A DNA stretch of 7,533 bases from an uncultured Lachnospiraceae bacterium (GTDB lineage: Bacteria; Bacillota_A; Clostridia; Lachnospirales; Lachnospiraceae): NCBI GenBank assembly GCA_947175285.1, contig CAMWMM010000232.1:1-7533 (forward strand). The letters are read 5' to 3'. Made by a program: the position numbers and the translations under genes. Shown one piece after another: positions 7,289 to 7,533 of the stretch; position 1 is the first letter of the stretch; each line of letters begins with the position of its first letter. The notes beneath the pieces are model-generated. The model saw only the letters and a list, made by a program, of their open reading frames with translations, searched no databases and was not told where the DNA came from.

Positions 7289-7303
7289 GACGCTATCAGC
7301 GTC
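7289..7303. repeat. Small perfect hairpin in the sigma-DUF4179 spacer
   Basis: GACGCT, loop ATC, AGCGTC is a perfect 6-bp GC-rich inverted repeat. It lies between the large hairpin and the ribosome binding region of the DUF4179-like gene. There is no T run after it on the minus strand, so it is not an intrinsic terminator. It probably belongs to the same structured spacer as the larger hairpin at 7317-7382. Confidence 0.6.
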
Positions 7304-7316
7304 GGCGTAAATTCGC

Positions 7317-7382
7317 GTGTGAAGCTTTAGAAGTTCTTGACGAGGCAGCCTTTGCTGCAAGTCTTAGAACTTCTCTTCACAC
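7317..7382. repeat. Long imperfect inverted repeat between sigma and DUF4179 genes
   Basis: Nested complementary arms occur in order: GTGTGAAG (7317-7324) with CTTCACAC (7375-7382), AGAAGTTCT (7329-7337) with AGAACTTCT (7366-7374), GAC (7339-7341) with GTC (7361-7363), and GCAGC (7345-7349) with GCTGC (7354-7358), closing on a 4-nt loop. That is about 25 paired bases with small bulges. One arm touches the first base of the sigma stop codon. No T run follows on the minus strand, so this is not a normal terminator. Possible roles are mRNA stabilisation or processing between the two genes, or a dispersed non-coding repeat inserted there. Confidence 0.75.
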
Positions 7383-7533
7383 TATTCAAATGTATTCCGC
7401 AAAATTTTCTTTGCCCTGGATAGATACCCCTTCACACTTCCCTCCGGAATATCCATGACTTCTGCAATCTCTTTAATCTTCATCCCTTGAAAATACTGTA
7501 AGATAATCACTGTCTTATAAACAGGCGGCAATA
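7382..7533 (-). CDS. ECF-type RNA polymerase sigma factor, C-terminal fragment (region 4)
   Basis: Only the last 49 codons are in the window; the gene runs in from the right edge and ends with TAG at 7382-7384. The visible peptide is sigma region 4: LPPVYKTVIILQYFQGMK, then the helix-turn-helix KIKEIAEVMDIPEGSVKGYLSRAKKIL that contacts the -35 element, ending RNTFE. The spacing and the GSVKGYLSRAKKIL recognition helix are typical of ECF and related small sigma factors. The neighbouring DUF4179-like membrane protein, transcribed from the same strand 127 bp later, is probably its regulator, and such pairs often activate their own promoter. That promoter is outside the window, so the regulon and the ECF subgroup cannot be judged. 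Confidence 0.9.
   Translation of the reverse strand, partial: LPPVYKTVIILQYFQGMKIKEIAEVMDIPEGSVKGYLSRAKKILRNTFE

Noticed and set aside
7317..7382. Large hairpin as an intrinsic terminator of the sigma gene
   Set aside because: The stem is long but is followed on the minus strand by CGCGAATTTACG rather than a T run, so a normal Rho-independent terminator is not supported.

Overview
The window looks like chromosome from a low-GC Gram-positive of the Clostridia, probably Lachnospiraceae. The gene order plsX-acpP-rnc-smc is typical of Firmicutes, the ribosome binding sites are purine-rich, and the protein sequences have a clostridial flavour. The family-level assignment is an inference from style and synteny, not from a search. 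Every gene I can support is on the minus strand, so the window is best read from right to left.

At the right edge (7382-7533) is the C-terminal end of an ECF-type sigma factor (region 4 helix-turn-helix). A 127-bp spacer follows, filled largely by a long imperfect hairpin that abuts the sigma stop codon and by a smaller perfect hairpin. Next is a 414-residue single-pass membrane protein with a DUF4179-like N-terminus (6010-7254), the likely regulatory partner (anti-sigma) of the sigma factor. The region 5829-6009 carries a near-consensus promoter overlaid by four GTATATAC-like boxes in two pairs. It drives a mazE-mazF type II toxin-antitoxin pair (5828-5185) whose genes overlap by 7 nt, with mazF using a TTG start. 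An intrinsic terminator (5127-5160) closes this unit.

The left two thirds hold a core housekeeping operon with its own promoter (about 5036-5064): plsX (phospholipid precursor synthesis), acpP (acyl carrier protein), rnc (RNase III) and smc (chromosome condensation, truncated by the window edge after about 976 codons). A strong intrinsic-terminator hairpin lies in the 45-nt acpP-rnc spacer and probably lowers expression of rnc and smc relative to the abundant ACP.

The most notable points are the four-box operator over the mazEF promoter, the structured and possibly dispersed repeat between sigma and DUF4179 genes, the acpP-rnc attenuator-like terminator, and the presence of stress/regulatory cargo directly upstream of plsX, where many Firmicutes have DUF177-rpmF. 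I do not see a clearly new multi-gene system. No tRNA, rRNA, CRISPR array or insertion sequence was recognised, and no stretch over 300 bp lacks a gene.
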